Notes: generated by a model from the sequence alone, not told the origin. Shown: positions 1 through 6,048, counted from the stretch's first letter. The stretch is 6,896 nucleotides of DNA from an uncultured Clostridia bacterium (GCA_905236445.1 CAJOPQ010000087.1:1-6896); one strand, 5' to 3'. Numbers and translations are program-made.

Positions 1-753
1 AGTGGAATCGGTCAAATTTTCCACTTGTATTAACAATGTCCCAAAACCAGTGAATGAATCATCTGCTTTCAGTGTGATGTTTATATTACCATCAGCAAAA
101 TATACATTCACGTTTGATAAATAAATTTTTGGTGTAGTCGTAATATTGTAACTCTGAACTATTTTTTTTTCATTCACTACAATAATCGAATAATCTGTTG
201 ATGGTGATATAGCAACACCACCAATTGGAGTAATATGTTTTGTAATGTTATATGTATCTAATTGATTTTTTATCTTTATTTGTTCACTCTCTCTTATGCT
301 TGCCGGAATTGAATTTATATATGTATCGGTTGCATTAGACTGTTTTACCAAATAAATATTGTAATTTTCTGTTGTCAAATCCACATTATCAAGTTGTAAT
401 GAAAAGTTTATTTTACTGTCTGTTGCTACAACGGAACTGAATACATAATTTGGTGTAATAACAATTGTTGGTGCTGGTGGAGACGGAGAAAATACTTCAC
501 TAAAAATGGGAATGTATATACCAACTTGAAGAACAACAACAGCAGCACACAAAAATACAAAACTAGAAAGTAGTTTTAGGTTAAGTTTATTGGATTTGTC
601 TTGTCTAATTTTTGTGCCTGTGAGTGTTTGACTATTTACATTATTTTCATCTAAAGTAGGCTTATTTAACACTTCATTAAAATAAACACTTTCGTTCTGT
701 TCACTCTTAGGCAAATAGTTTATTTCACTGCAATTTTGGTTTAATTCTTCCAG
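1..753 (-). CDS. Partial single-pass membrane protein with Ig/FN3-like extracellular domains
   Basis: The frame stays open from about 762 to the left edge, so the 3' end is missing; 251 residues are visible if it starts at CTG 753. Residues 1-58 are hydrophilic and probably cytoplasmic. Residues 61-85 are a strongly hydrophobic membrane segment (core VFLCAAVVVLQVGIYIPIF) preceded by a basic stretch. A proline linker (PSPPAP, about 90-95) follows, then beta-rich, Thr/Asn/Ile-rich sequence that looks like two tandem Ig or fibronectin-III-like domains (about 97-207 and 208 to the edge). I infer a surface-exposed protein anchored by its N-terminal segment; the family is not recognised and the function is unknown. 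The start is unusual: no in-frame ATG, GTG or TTG lies near the ribosome binding site (AAGGAG, 764-769). CTG at 753 has workable spacing (10 nt), ATT at 762-760 is too close, and the frame is closed by TGA at 780-778. A rare CTG start or a small frameshift are both possible. Confidence 0.7.
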   Translation of the reverse strand, partial: MEELNQNCSEINYLPKSEQNESVYFNEVLNKPTLDENNVNSQTLTGTKIRQDKSNKLNLKLLSSFVFLCAAVVVLQVGIYIPIFSEVFSPSPPAPTIVITPNYVFSSVVATDSKINFSLQLDNVDLTTENYNIYLVKQSNATDTYINSIPASIRESEQIKIKNQLDTYNITKHITPIGGVAISPSTDYSIIVVNEKKIVQSYNITTTPKIYLSNVNVYFADGNINITLKADDSFTGFGTLLIQVENLTDST

Positions 754-763
754 ATATCCAATT

Positions 764-769
764 CTCCTT
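764..769 (-). promoter_or_regulatory. Ribosome binding site that frames the start of the left-edge gene
   Basis: AAGGAG on the minus strand. It lies 10 nt before CTG 753, but only 2 nt before TTG 761, and it is downstream of ATG 776. The TTG and ATG are in another frame that stops at TAA 743-741. On spacing alone CTG is the best start for the long open frame. Confidence 0.5.
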
Positions 770-785
770 TTAACATTTCAATTCA

Positions 786-794
786 CTTATAACA
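786..794 (-). promoter_or_regulatory. Candidate extended -10 promoter for the left-edge membrane-protein gene
   Basis: The minus strand reads TG-T-TATAAG: an extended -10 TG motif at 794-793 and a -10 hexamer matching TATAAT at 5 of 6 positions (791-786). No good -35 is present at the normal distance. The start of transcription would be near 779, a few bases upstream of the ribosome binding site. This is a short motif in AT-rich DNA, so chance is a real alternative. Confidence 0.3.
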
Positions 795-834
795 TACCTT
801 TATAAGAATTGTATCGATTTTTATATAAGTTTTT

Positions 835-872
835 AAGATTGAAAATTGCTAATTTATCGCATTGTCAATCTT
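835..872. repeat. 8-bp inverted repeat upstream of the left-edge gene
   Basis: AAGATTGA at 835-842 is matched by TCAATCTT at 865-872, with 22 nt between. A consensus-like TTGACA on the minus strand (868-863) overlaps the right arm, but I see no acceptable -10 at 16-18 nt from it. It could be an operator or an RNA hairpin, or a chance event in AT-rich DNA. Confidence 0.25.
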
Positions 873-906
873 TTAAATTTTTAATAATTTATTCTTTATA
901 TTTAAA

Positions 907-1152
907 TTACATGCAATAGTAAAAGGCATAATTACATGTATCTTTAAATTCCAGAAGTGTGGGATCCAAAGGAAAAAATATTTTGACCGTTATTATAAAA
1001 AACTTTTCCACAACTTTTTTTGTATTAAAAAAGCACTTTGTATTTCCGCCATTTCGGCTAAATACTTTATTTTTATCAACCGCAACCTCTGCAAATTGGG
1101 CAAGAGTCGAGTGTCCGGCATACGCCCTAATAGTCTCATTATTTTTAAACAA
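907..1152 (-). other. GC-rich island with two hairpins and a short open frame; not supported as a gene
   Basis: An 81-codon minus-strand frame runs from TTG 1152 to TAA, without a convincing ribosome binding site. Its inner part (about 1035-1130) differs sharply in composition from its surroundings: I count 28 G/C in the 50 bases 1081-1130, while the flanks are mostly A and T. Two stem-loops are visible. In one, GTATTT/AAATAC (1040-1045 with 1060-1065) encloses GCC/GGC (1048-1050 with 1056-1058). In the other, CTCTGC (1087-1092) pairs with GCA-A-GAG (1100-1106, one bulge). The peptide contains AGHSTLAQFAEVAV and SRNGGNTKCFF, which look more complex than AT-rich noise, but the C-terminal part is low-complexity. 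It could be a dispersed intergenic repeat, a structured RNA, or a remnant of transferred DNA. I cannot assign a function. Confidence 0.3.
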
Positions 1153-1157
1153 CTTTG

Positions 1158-1369
1158 CTATGTTTTTTCAATTTTGTTTCTTTCAGTATCTCTATGAATA
1201 TGGCTTACATATTTATATTCTTTTAAAGTGTTTTTTCTAATATCATTTCTTTTCTTGTTACATCAATAATATTTTATACTTCGTTTAATAAAATATTTAT
1301 AACATCTATTTCTAATTCGTCTAATAGATTTTTTTCAATAAAAATACTCTTAATTAAGAAACAAAAAAT
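1158..1369 (-). pseudogene. Possible remnant of a decayed coding sequence
   Basis: Reading the minus strand right to left, a 31-codon stop-free stretch (1369-1277) contains the amphipathic segment LLDELEIDVINILLNEV. In another frame, 34 codons (1262-1159, stop TAG 1160-1158) contain KYVSHIHRDTERN. These look more protein-like than their surroundings and lie in the same direction one after the other, as expected of a gene broken by stops and frameshifts, perhaps continuing into the island to the left. No start, ribosome binding site or recognisable family is present. AT-rich DNA readily yields K/N/I/L-rich translations, so this is weak. Confidence 0.18.
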
Positions 1370-1411
1370 TTATATCATTTTTATATTATTTTACAATAAA
1401 ATTGGCTGAGG

Positions 1412-1516
1412 TTGCAAGTTTCAAGAACCCAAGTCAATAGCCGTTCTTTATAAACCTTAAAATAAAATAAAGAGTGGACAAAAATTAATATTGCCTGTCA
1501 ATTTTGAAACTTGCAA
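1412..1516. repeat. Pair of 13-bp perfect inverted repeats
   Basis: TTGCAAGTTTCAA at 1412-1424 is matched exactly by TTGAAACTTGCAA at 1504-1516, with 79 nt between. The left arm lies in a locally G/C-richer stretch that could form nested pairs: GGCT 1404-1407 with AGCC 1439-1442, and GGTT with AACC inside. No target-site duplication is visible outside the arms and no transposase is present. It could be a MITE-like remnant or a structured transcript element. A long-loop hairpin without a T-tract does not make a terminator. The enclosed sequence carries the copy of the yajC tail. Confidence 0.4.
1459..1491 (+). repeat. 33-nt inverted copy of the yajC stop codon/terminator arm
   Basis: This stretch on the plus strand is identical over 33 nt to the minus strand at 3280-3248, which holds the yajC stop codon, the ascending arm of its terminator (AAAGAGTGGACA) and the loop. 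The match ends abruptly at both sides. The partner arm of the terminator is absent here, so this copy should not terminate. The sequence is AT-rich, but 33 identical bases are far beyond chance. Confidence 0.75.
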
Positions 1517-1598
1517 AAAAGATACTTCTTTTGTTCCTTTACTCTGTCTTATGATGAAAATAGTATTCATATTGTAAGAGCCTAATAGTTATCATATA

Positions 1599-2831
1599 TT
1601 AATCATTGGTATCTGCATATGTAGTTTTATCGAATTCTATATCTGTTAAGTTGTCGTAGTATATAACACTTTTAGTACTATCTGTTTTACAATCTACGCT
1701 TGCTTCTTTTAATAAACCATCTTCAAATACAAATTTAGTAAACACATACTCTTCTATATCTTCATTATGCGTATTATACGTAGTTAAGACAGTAGTTACA
1801 ATAATTTTTGAACCATCTACTTTTATACTAAGGAATGAGTCTGTATATCTGTTAAAAAATTCATACATATTATAGTAAAATTGTTGAATAGTGTTATCTG
1901 ACATACTTGTATATCTAAATATATCTGATGACTCAATGTTTAATTGTTTTTCATATGTTACTGTATTATCGTTATTAATAGTTTTGTGATAGTAATCTAT
2001 TAAATATGGATCTGAATAATCATCAGATAAGGTTGTGTTTTTTCTTGTTTCAGAATATAATGTTTCATTATCGTGAACTCTACAACATTTTATAATATCA
2101 CCAACCAAAACCTGTTTAAATTCATCTGTATAAATTATATCATTATCTCCAAATTCATCGCCATAGATAGTGTGTGTGCTTAAAACGTGATAATATTTCA
2201 TATCTTTTACTTTTTCAAGGCCTTCCACAACCAACTCTAGAGCCTTTGCTTTAATTTCTTCTGATGTATGAATTGTATTGATATCTAAATAATTTTGAAG
2301 ATAGCTTCTAAAATCTTCATTTTTTCCCGCTTCATCTTTAATTTCTTCTAACAGTGAAGTTTTAAACTCTTGGTCCTTTGTGTAATTTTCCTCACTTTTC
2401 TCAATGTATGAATTTGCACCTTCGATTAATTCGTCGACGTCACTTTGAGTCGCTTTTACACCTGTATTAATTTCTCCTACATACCAGTATCCATTTTCTA
2501 TATGTGGAGTTACTCCATCTTCACCCTTGTCGCCCTTTTCTCCAGTGGCTTTGATGTTAGACTTTACTCCGTCTATTACCCAGTAACCATCGTCACTTAC
2601 TGTGAATACTGGTGTGTCTCCTTTATCGCCTTTATCACCTTTTATAGATGCTAGCCATTCCTCATATGTTCTAGTTTCACCATTGTTTACAGCTAGTTCA
2701 TATACGGCTCTTATCTCGGCGTCTGATGTAGTTTCATTTATATTTGTTTCTGGCTGACAGCCAACTAAACCTATTGCACCAGCAAGGCAACACGCTCCTA
2801 TTCCTAATGTTTTTAGAAATTTATTTTTCAT
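1599..2831 (-). CDS. Lipoprotein with two collagen-like segments, unknown function
   Basis: This 410-residue protein has a lipoprotein signal peptide: basic MKNKFLK, a hydrophobic core, and lipobox LVGC with the lipidated Cys at 25, so it should sit on the outer face of the membrane. Residues 36-62 hold the YELAVNNGETRTYEEWLASI motif, followed by collagen-like GDKGDKGD (65-72) and a second run GEKGDKGEDG (97-106). Each G-X-Y run leads into a similar beta unit: DGYWVIDGVKSNIKAT (81-96) and NGYWYVGEINTGVKAT (113-128), a tandem duplication of about 32 residues. Such G-X-Y/WW-type units are familiar from Firmicute and Bacteroidetes surface lipoproteins; the runs are too short for a stable collagen triple helix by themselves. 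Residues 130-205 are charged and probably helical. Residues 206-406 are beta-rich and unrecognised, reminiscent only loosely of lipid-binding lipoprotein folds. The ATG has AAGGAG 9 nt upstream (2841-2846). It is a single-gene unit with its own promoter; no good terminator is visible downstream. Confidence 0.9.
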   Translation of the reverse strand: MKNKFLKTLGIGACCLAGAIGLVGCQPETNINETTSDAEIRAVYELAVNNGETRTYEEWLASIKGDKGDKGDTPVFTVSDDGYWVIDGVKSNIKATGEKGDKGEDGVTPHIENGYWYVGEINTGVKATQSDVDELIEGANSYIEKSEENYTKDQEFKTSLLEEIKDEAGKNEDFRSYLQNYLDINTIHTSEEIKAKALELVVEGLEKVKDMKYYHVLSTHTIYGDEFGDNDIIYTDEFKQVLVGDIIKCCRVHDNETLYSETRKNTTLSDDYSDPYLIDYYHKTINNDNTVTYEKQLNIESSDIFRYTSMSDNTIQQFYYNMYEFFNRYTDSFLSIKVDGSKIIVTTVLTTYNTHNEDIEEYVFTKFVFEDGLLKEASVDCKTDSTKSVIYYDNLTDIEFDKTTYADTND

Positions 2832-2892
2832 TCAACTTTTCTCCTTTAGTAAGTTTTAGAATAAATTTGTGATTGCAAGTAACGCACTTTGT

Positions 2893-2920
2893 ATAGTATA
2901 TAATTTGCACTATTTGTCAT
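2893..2920 (-). promoter_or_regulatory. Weaker alternative promoter for the lipoprotein gene
   Basis: The minus strand shows ATGACA (2920-2915), a 16-nt spacer, and TACTAT (2898-2893). The -35 matches at 5 of 6 positions, the -10 at 4. It would give a leader of about 55 nt. The upstream TTGACA promoter is more convincing; this one may be a second start or chance. Confidence 0.25.
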
Positions 2921-2970
2921 AATTTAATCGTCTTTTTAAATACAAATTTAACACATAATTTACTAAATTA

Positions 2971-2999
2971 ATATTACTACCCCCCACCCCACATGTCAA
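2971..2999 (-). promoter_or_regulatory. Promoter of the lipoprotein gene, with G-rich spacer
   Basis: On the minus strand, consensus TTGACA (2999-2994) is followed by exactly 17 nt and TAATAT (2976-2971), which suits the housekeeping sigma factor. The spacer is G-rich (tracts of 4 and 6 G, 13 G in 17 bases with the flanking ones), in contrast to the A/T-rich surroundings. Transcription would begin near 2964, giving an untranslated leader of about 130 nt. Confidence 0.65.
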
Positions 3000-3234
3000 G
3001 CAAATTCAATGTAGATTTATAATATATTTTCTTCATAAATAATATCTACTTTAGAATTTATGGAATTTTCATCAATATAAACTGATTATATCAATCACAT
3101 ATTAATCCTTTTTACCCACGGTTAAGAGAGATAAAATAACATTCTAACTTTTTCAAGTTAAATTATAAATTTTTTGGCTTATTTCAAAAGTCAGTGTACA
3201 TATGAGTTGAGTTTTACATATGGTTGAATATATA
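3000..3234. other. Intergenic stretch between yajC terminator and lipoprotein promoter
   Basis: No open frame with a ribosome binding site is seen on either strand, and no tRNA-like or riboswitch-like fold. Together with the promoter and leader, the gene-free gap runs from 2832 to 3273. The only repeats noticed are two short ACATATG copies about 20 nt apart near 3198 and 3217 and a 5-bp AACTT/AAGTT hairpin near 3150, both easily due to chance. Confidence 0.5.
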
Positions 3235-3270
3235 AAAAAGAGTGAACATATTAATTTTTGTCCACTCTTT
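3235..3270 (-). terminator. Rho-independent terminator of yajC
   Basis: AAAGAGTG (3270-3263, minus strand) pairs with CACTCTTT (3244-3237). After one mismatch three more pairs follow (ACA/TGT), leaving a 10-nt loop. A run of six T follows on the minus strand. The hairpin starts 3 nt after the yajC stop. The other strand is also T-rich after the stem, so it could stop transcription from both sides. The ascending arm is copied at 1459-1491. Confidence 0.8.
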
Positions 3271-3280
3271 ATTTTATTTT
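3248..3280 (-). repeat. yajC-end partner of the 33-nt inverted repeat
   Basis: Perfectly matched, in inverted orientation, by 1459-1491. It includes the yajC stop codon TAA (3276-3274) and the first arm of the terminator, so this is probably the original and the other the derived copy. The two copies bracket the lipoprotein gene and its promoter. Confidence 0.75.
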
Positions 3281-3747
3281 TTAGATTTCTTATTTTTCTT
3301 AGTTGCGTTTAATTGATTCTCAAGTTCTTTCTCATGCTCATCTGCATCTTGTTGTGTCTCAGTTTGCAACTCAACCTTATCTTCTTCGGCAAATGTTATA
3401 TCGTTGCCATCTGCATCTAAAACAACATTCCTACTATTGTCAATATTACTTATGCCATCTTCGTGAATCTCTAGATAAGATTTGTGGGTTTCATCGCCAG
3501 TCTCGATTAAATAAATTTTACCCACTGTAGTTTCTCTAACACTAATGATAGTGCCAAATACTCCGGCTGTGGTCATAATTTTTGCACCAACTTTGAAATT
3601 TTCTGCCATAGCTTGTCTCTCGGTAGCAGCTTTCTTGTTTCTAACAAAAGACATAATAAACATAAAGACAAATAATGCTAGAATTATAACTAACAATATC
3701 CAAGATTGCATTCCAGTTGCTGCATTTTCTTCTAATAATAAATTCAT
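3274..3747 (-). CDS. yajC: YajC, Sec translocase accessory subunit, with extended charged tail
   Basis: A 157-residue membrane protein. YajC associates with SecD-SecF and the SecYEG channel and is a small, usually non-essential helper of protein export. Residues 16-35 (WILLVIILALFVFMFIMSFV) form the single membrane helix, followed by positively charged RNKKAATERQ. The family core is clear: FKVGAKIMTTAGVFGTIISV (51-70), then the beta-rich region to about 107. Typical YajC proteins are about 85-110 residues; here roughly 50 extra residues form an acidic, Gln-rich stretch ending in a Lys cluster (KKNKKSKK), probably disordered. The start at 3747 is chosen because AAGGAG lies 6 nt upstream (3754-3759) and the protein then begins just before the membrane helix; an in-frame start at 3807 has no such support. 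It follows tgt after 83 nt and is closed by a terminator, with no secD/secF next to it. Confidence 0.92.
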   Translation of the reverse strand: MNLLLEENAATGMQSWILLVIILALFVFMFIMSFVRNKKAATERQAMAENFKVGAKIMTTAGVFGTIISVRETTVGKIYLIETGDETHKSYLEIHEDGISNIDNSRNVVLDADGNDITFAEEDKVELQTETQQDADEHEKELENQLNATKKNKKSKK

Positions 3748-3779
3748 TTCTTTCTCCTTAAATATACAGAATACATTGA

Positions 3780-3807
3780 AGTATAACAGATTATATGAGA
3801 TTATCAA
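3780..3807 (-). promoter_or_regulatory. Candidate promoter for yajC in the tgt-yajC gap
   Basis: The minus strand shows TTGATA (3807-3802, 5 of 6), a 16-nt spacer, and TATACT (3785-3780, 5 of 6), with an extended -10 TG at 3788-3787. It would start a leader of roughly 25-30 nt before yajC. It suggests that yajC can be expressed separately from queA-tgt. Confidence 0.45.
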
Positions 3808-3830
3808 ATAGATTTAATTGACTAATTATG

Positions 3831-4949
3831 TTAATTATTATATTTTTTTAAAAATACATCTTTGAAATCTAGTAATCTATCTTCTCTTATAGCTTGCTTA
3901 ATCTGTTCCATTAGATGAGTTAGAAAACGTATGTTGTGTAGGCTTAATAATCTTGCACCTAATATTTCATCTGCATTGATTAGGTGTCTTAAATATGCCT
4001 TAGTATAATTTTTACATGTATAGCAATCACATTCTGGATCAAGAGTAGTAAAATCTTCTTTGTAAATGGCATTTCTTATTACAACCTTGCCAGAAGACGT
4101 CATGGCTGTGCCGTTTCTTGCAATCCTAGTTGGAAGAACACAATCGAACATATCTATATTCCTTATTACACCTTCTAGTATACAATCTGGACTTCCCACT
4201 CCCATCAAATAATGTGGAACATCATTAGGTAACTTATCTTTCAATACATCAAGCATTTCATACATAAGTTCTTTAGGCTCGCCAACAGATAACCCACCTA
4301 TTGCAATTCCATGCTTGACATAAGGTAGACATCTATTTAGACTCTCAATTCTTAGATCTGGATAGAAATTGCCTTGGACTATTGGAAATAATGCTTGCTT
4401 TGGGTTAGTGTGATAGTTATAACAACGTTCTAACCAATGACTTGTTCTTTCCATTGCTCTTTTACTATCTGCATAACTAGTTCCATAAGTTGTACATTCG
4501 TCAAATGCCATTATTATATCAGAGCCAATATCATTTTGAATCTGCATATCTTTTTCTGGAGTTATATAGTGTTTTGCACCACTTAGATGAGATTTAAATT
4601 CCACACCATCGTCTGATATTTTTCTCATATCTGATAGTGAAAAAACTTGGAATCCGCCACTATCGGTCAAAATTGGTCTATCCCAATTCATAAATTTATG
4701 TAGGCCTCCAGCTTTTTTGATAATATCCTCACCCGGTCGCAAATACAAGTGATATGTGTTAGATAGAAGAATCTGCGTATCAATCTCTTTCAGTTCTTCT
4801 GGAGACAAACTCTTAACTGTTCCTTGTGTGCCAACTGGCATGAAAACTGGAGTCTCAATATCGCCATGTGGAGTATGAAGTATACCTATCCTTGCACCTG
4901 ATTGTTTGCAAGTCTTAATTACTTCATAACTAAAATATTCATTATTCAT
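3831..4949 (-). CDS. tgt: tRNA-guanine transglycosylase (queuine tRNA-ribosyltransferase)
   Basis: This 372-residue enzyme exchanges guanine at wobble position 34 of tRNAs with GUN anticodons for preQ1, the base-insertion step of queuosine synthesis. It is a TIM-barrel enzyme of normal length for bacteria. Visible family signatures are ETPVFMPVGTQGTVKSL (32-48), LTDSGGFQVFSL with the catalytic Asp96, MAFDECT with the base-recognising Asp150, IGGLSVGE (217-224), and FDCVLPTR with the nucleophilic Asp269. The structural zinc site is complete: Cys307, Cys309, Cys312 and His338. The ATG at 4949 is preferred because GGA (4960-4958, within AAAAGGA) lies 8 nt upstream and the protein begins as in homologues. 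An in-frame start at 4982 would overlap queA and add a non-conserved leader. It lies 17 nt after queA, so the two are almost surely co-transcribed and act consecutively: TGT product is QueA substrate. Confidence 0.97.
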   Translation of the reverse strand: MNNEYFSYEVIKTCKQSGARIGILHTPHGDIETPVFMPVGTQGTVKSLSPEELKEIDTQILLSNTYHLYLRPGEDIIKKAGGLHKFMNWDRPILTDSGGFQVFSLSDMRKISDDGVEFKSHLSGAKHYITPEKDMQIQNDIGSDIIMAFDECTTYGTSYADSKRAMERTSHWLERCYNYHTNPKQALFPIVQGNFYPDLRIESLNRCLPYVKHGIAIGGLSVGEPKELMYEMLDVLKDKLPNDVPHYLMGVGSPDCILEGVIRNIDMFDCVLPTRIARNGTAMTSSGKVVIRNAIYKEDFTTLDPECDCYTCKNYTKAYLRHLINADEILGARLLSLHNIRFLTHLMEQIKQAIREDRLLDFKDVFLKKYNN

Positions 4950-4966
4950 AGAATTTTTCCTTTTAA

Positions 4967-6001
4967 TTAATATAAAAAACACGCATCGCCAAAGCTAAAA
5001 AATCTATAATTATTTTTTACTGCTTCGTTGTAGAAATTTAATGTCTCGTCTATGCCACAAAAGGCACATATTAGCATAATCAATGTACTTTTTGGTAAAT
5101 GAAAATTGGTTATAACAGCATCGACAATTTTAAATTTGTATCCGGGATATATGAAAATATCCGTTTCTTTCTTAGTAGGTATTAATTTGCCGTTATTGTC
5201 AACACTTGATTCCAATGTTCTTATGCTTGTTGTTCCAACTGCAATTATTCTCTTGCCTTGACTTTTTGCTTCATTTATTATGTCGCACGCTTCTTGACTT
5301 ATCTCAATGTGTTCGCTGTGCATCTTGTGATCTAGTATGTTAGTCTCATTGACAGGTCTAAATGTCCCCAACCCTACATGTAACAATACTTCTACAACCT
5401 TAATACCTTTTTGTTTAATTTTTGCCAACAATTCGTCAGTAAAATGTAGCCCAGCAGTTGGTGCAGCACTACTGCCACCATATTTAGCATATACAGTTTG
5501 ATAGTCTGAATTATTTTCTAGCTTTTTCTTGATATAATGAGGCAAAGGCATTTCTCCAAGTCTCTCTAAAATGTTCTCAAATACACCTTCAAACTTGAAT
5601 CTAACAATCTTATTTCCATCTTCTTTGGTTTCCAGAACTTCAAGCTCAAGTTCTTCTCCAAAACTAACTACAGTGCCTACTTTTGCCCTTTTGCCGGGTT
5701 TCATTAATATCTCCCAGTCAGTGTAATTGAGTCTTTTTAACAAAAGAATCTCAATCTTTGCACCAGTAGAAACTTTGGTACCATACAACCTTGCAGGAAT
5801 TACCTTTGTATTATTTATTACCAAGACATCACCTGCTGATAGATAATCTATAATATCATAGAAATGCTTGTGTTCTATTGTTTTATTTGTTTTGTTATAT
5901 ACCAGAAGTTTTGCCTCGTCCCTTTTTGCAAGAGGATATTGAGCAATTGCTTCTTCTGGCAGATAATAATCATATGTATCTAAATTAAATATATCTTTCA
6001 T
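4967..6001 (-). CDS. queA: S-adenosylmethionine:tRNA ribosyltransferase-isomerase
   Basis: This 344-residue cytoplasmic enzyme transfers and isomerises the ribosyl moiety of S-adenosylmethionine onto preQ1 in tRNA, forming epoxyqueuosine. The length is typical and the family motifs are intact: YYLPEEAIAQYPLAKRDEAK near the N-terminus, GDVLVINNTKVIPARLYG (57-74), GGSSAAPTAGLHFTDELL in the middle, LLHVGLGTFRPV, MHSEHIEI, IAVGTTSIRTLES, NFHLPKSTLIMLICAF, and the C-terminal NNYRFFSFGDACFLY. The ATG at 6001 is preceded by AGGA 8 nt upstream, immediately after the T-tract of the hairpin behind ruvB. It is the first gene of the queA-tgt pair. No gene for preQ1 synthesis (queC/D/E/F) or for the last step (queG/queH) is in the window, so whether the cell makes or salvages preQ1 cannot be judged. 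Confidence 0.97.
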   Translation of the reverse strand: MKDIFNLDTYDYYLPEEAIAQYPLAKRDEAKLLVYNKTNKTIEHKHFYDIIDYLSAGDVLVINNTKVIPARLYGTKVSTGAKIEILLLKRLNYTDWEILMKPGKRAKVGTVVSFGEELELEVLETKEDGNKIVRFKFEGVFENILERLGEMPLPHYIKKKLENNSDYQTVYAKYGGSSAAPTAGLHFTDELLAKIKQKGIKVVEVLLHVGLGTFRPVNETNILDHKMHSEHIEISQEACDIINEAKSQGKRIIAVGTTSIRTLESSVDNNGKLIPTKKETDIFIYPGYKFKIVDAVITNFHLPKSTLIMLICAFCGIDETLNFYNEAVKNNYRFFSFGDACFLY

Positions 6002-6013
6002 ATTAGTATTCCT

Positions 6014-6048
6014 AAAAAAATATAAAGCACATCAACTAACGTGCTTTA
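6014..6048 (-). terminator. Hairpin with T-tract between ruvB and queA
   Basis: TAAAGCAC pairs with GTGCTTTA (6041-6048 with 6023-6030, 8 bp, 10-nt loop). On the minus strand TATA and seven T (6020-6014) follow, directly next to the queA ribosome binding site. It looks like an intrinsic terminator for ruvB, possibly a partial one that lets some transcription reach queA. The A/T-rich stem base and the small gap before the T-tract make it moderately strong. Confidence 0.6.

Noticed and set aside
863..868. TTGACA -35 upstream of the left-edge gene
   Set aside because: At 16-18 nt spacing there is no acceptable -10 (the sequence reads TTTTCA).
959..1240. Plus-strand open frame of 93 codons in the gene desert
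   Set aside because: It has no ribosome binding site, a Phe/Leu-rich composition expected from T-rich DNA, and lies opposite the GC-rich island.
1404..1442. tRNA-like arm (GGTT...AACC inside GGCT...AGCC)
   Set aside because: No seven-base acceptor stem, anticodon arm or CCA-compatible 3' end can be laid out around it.
1517..1532. Terminator of the lipoprotein gene (AAAAGA/TCTTTT hairpin)
   Set aside because: The stem is six pairs with a single G-C, so it is too weak to be called a terminator.
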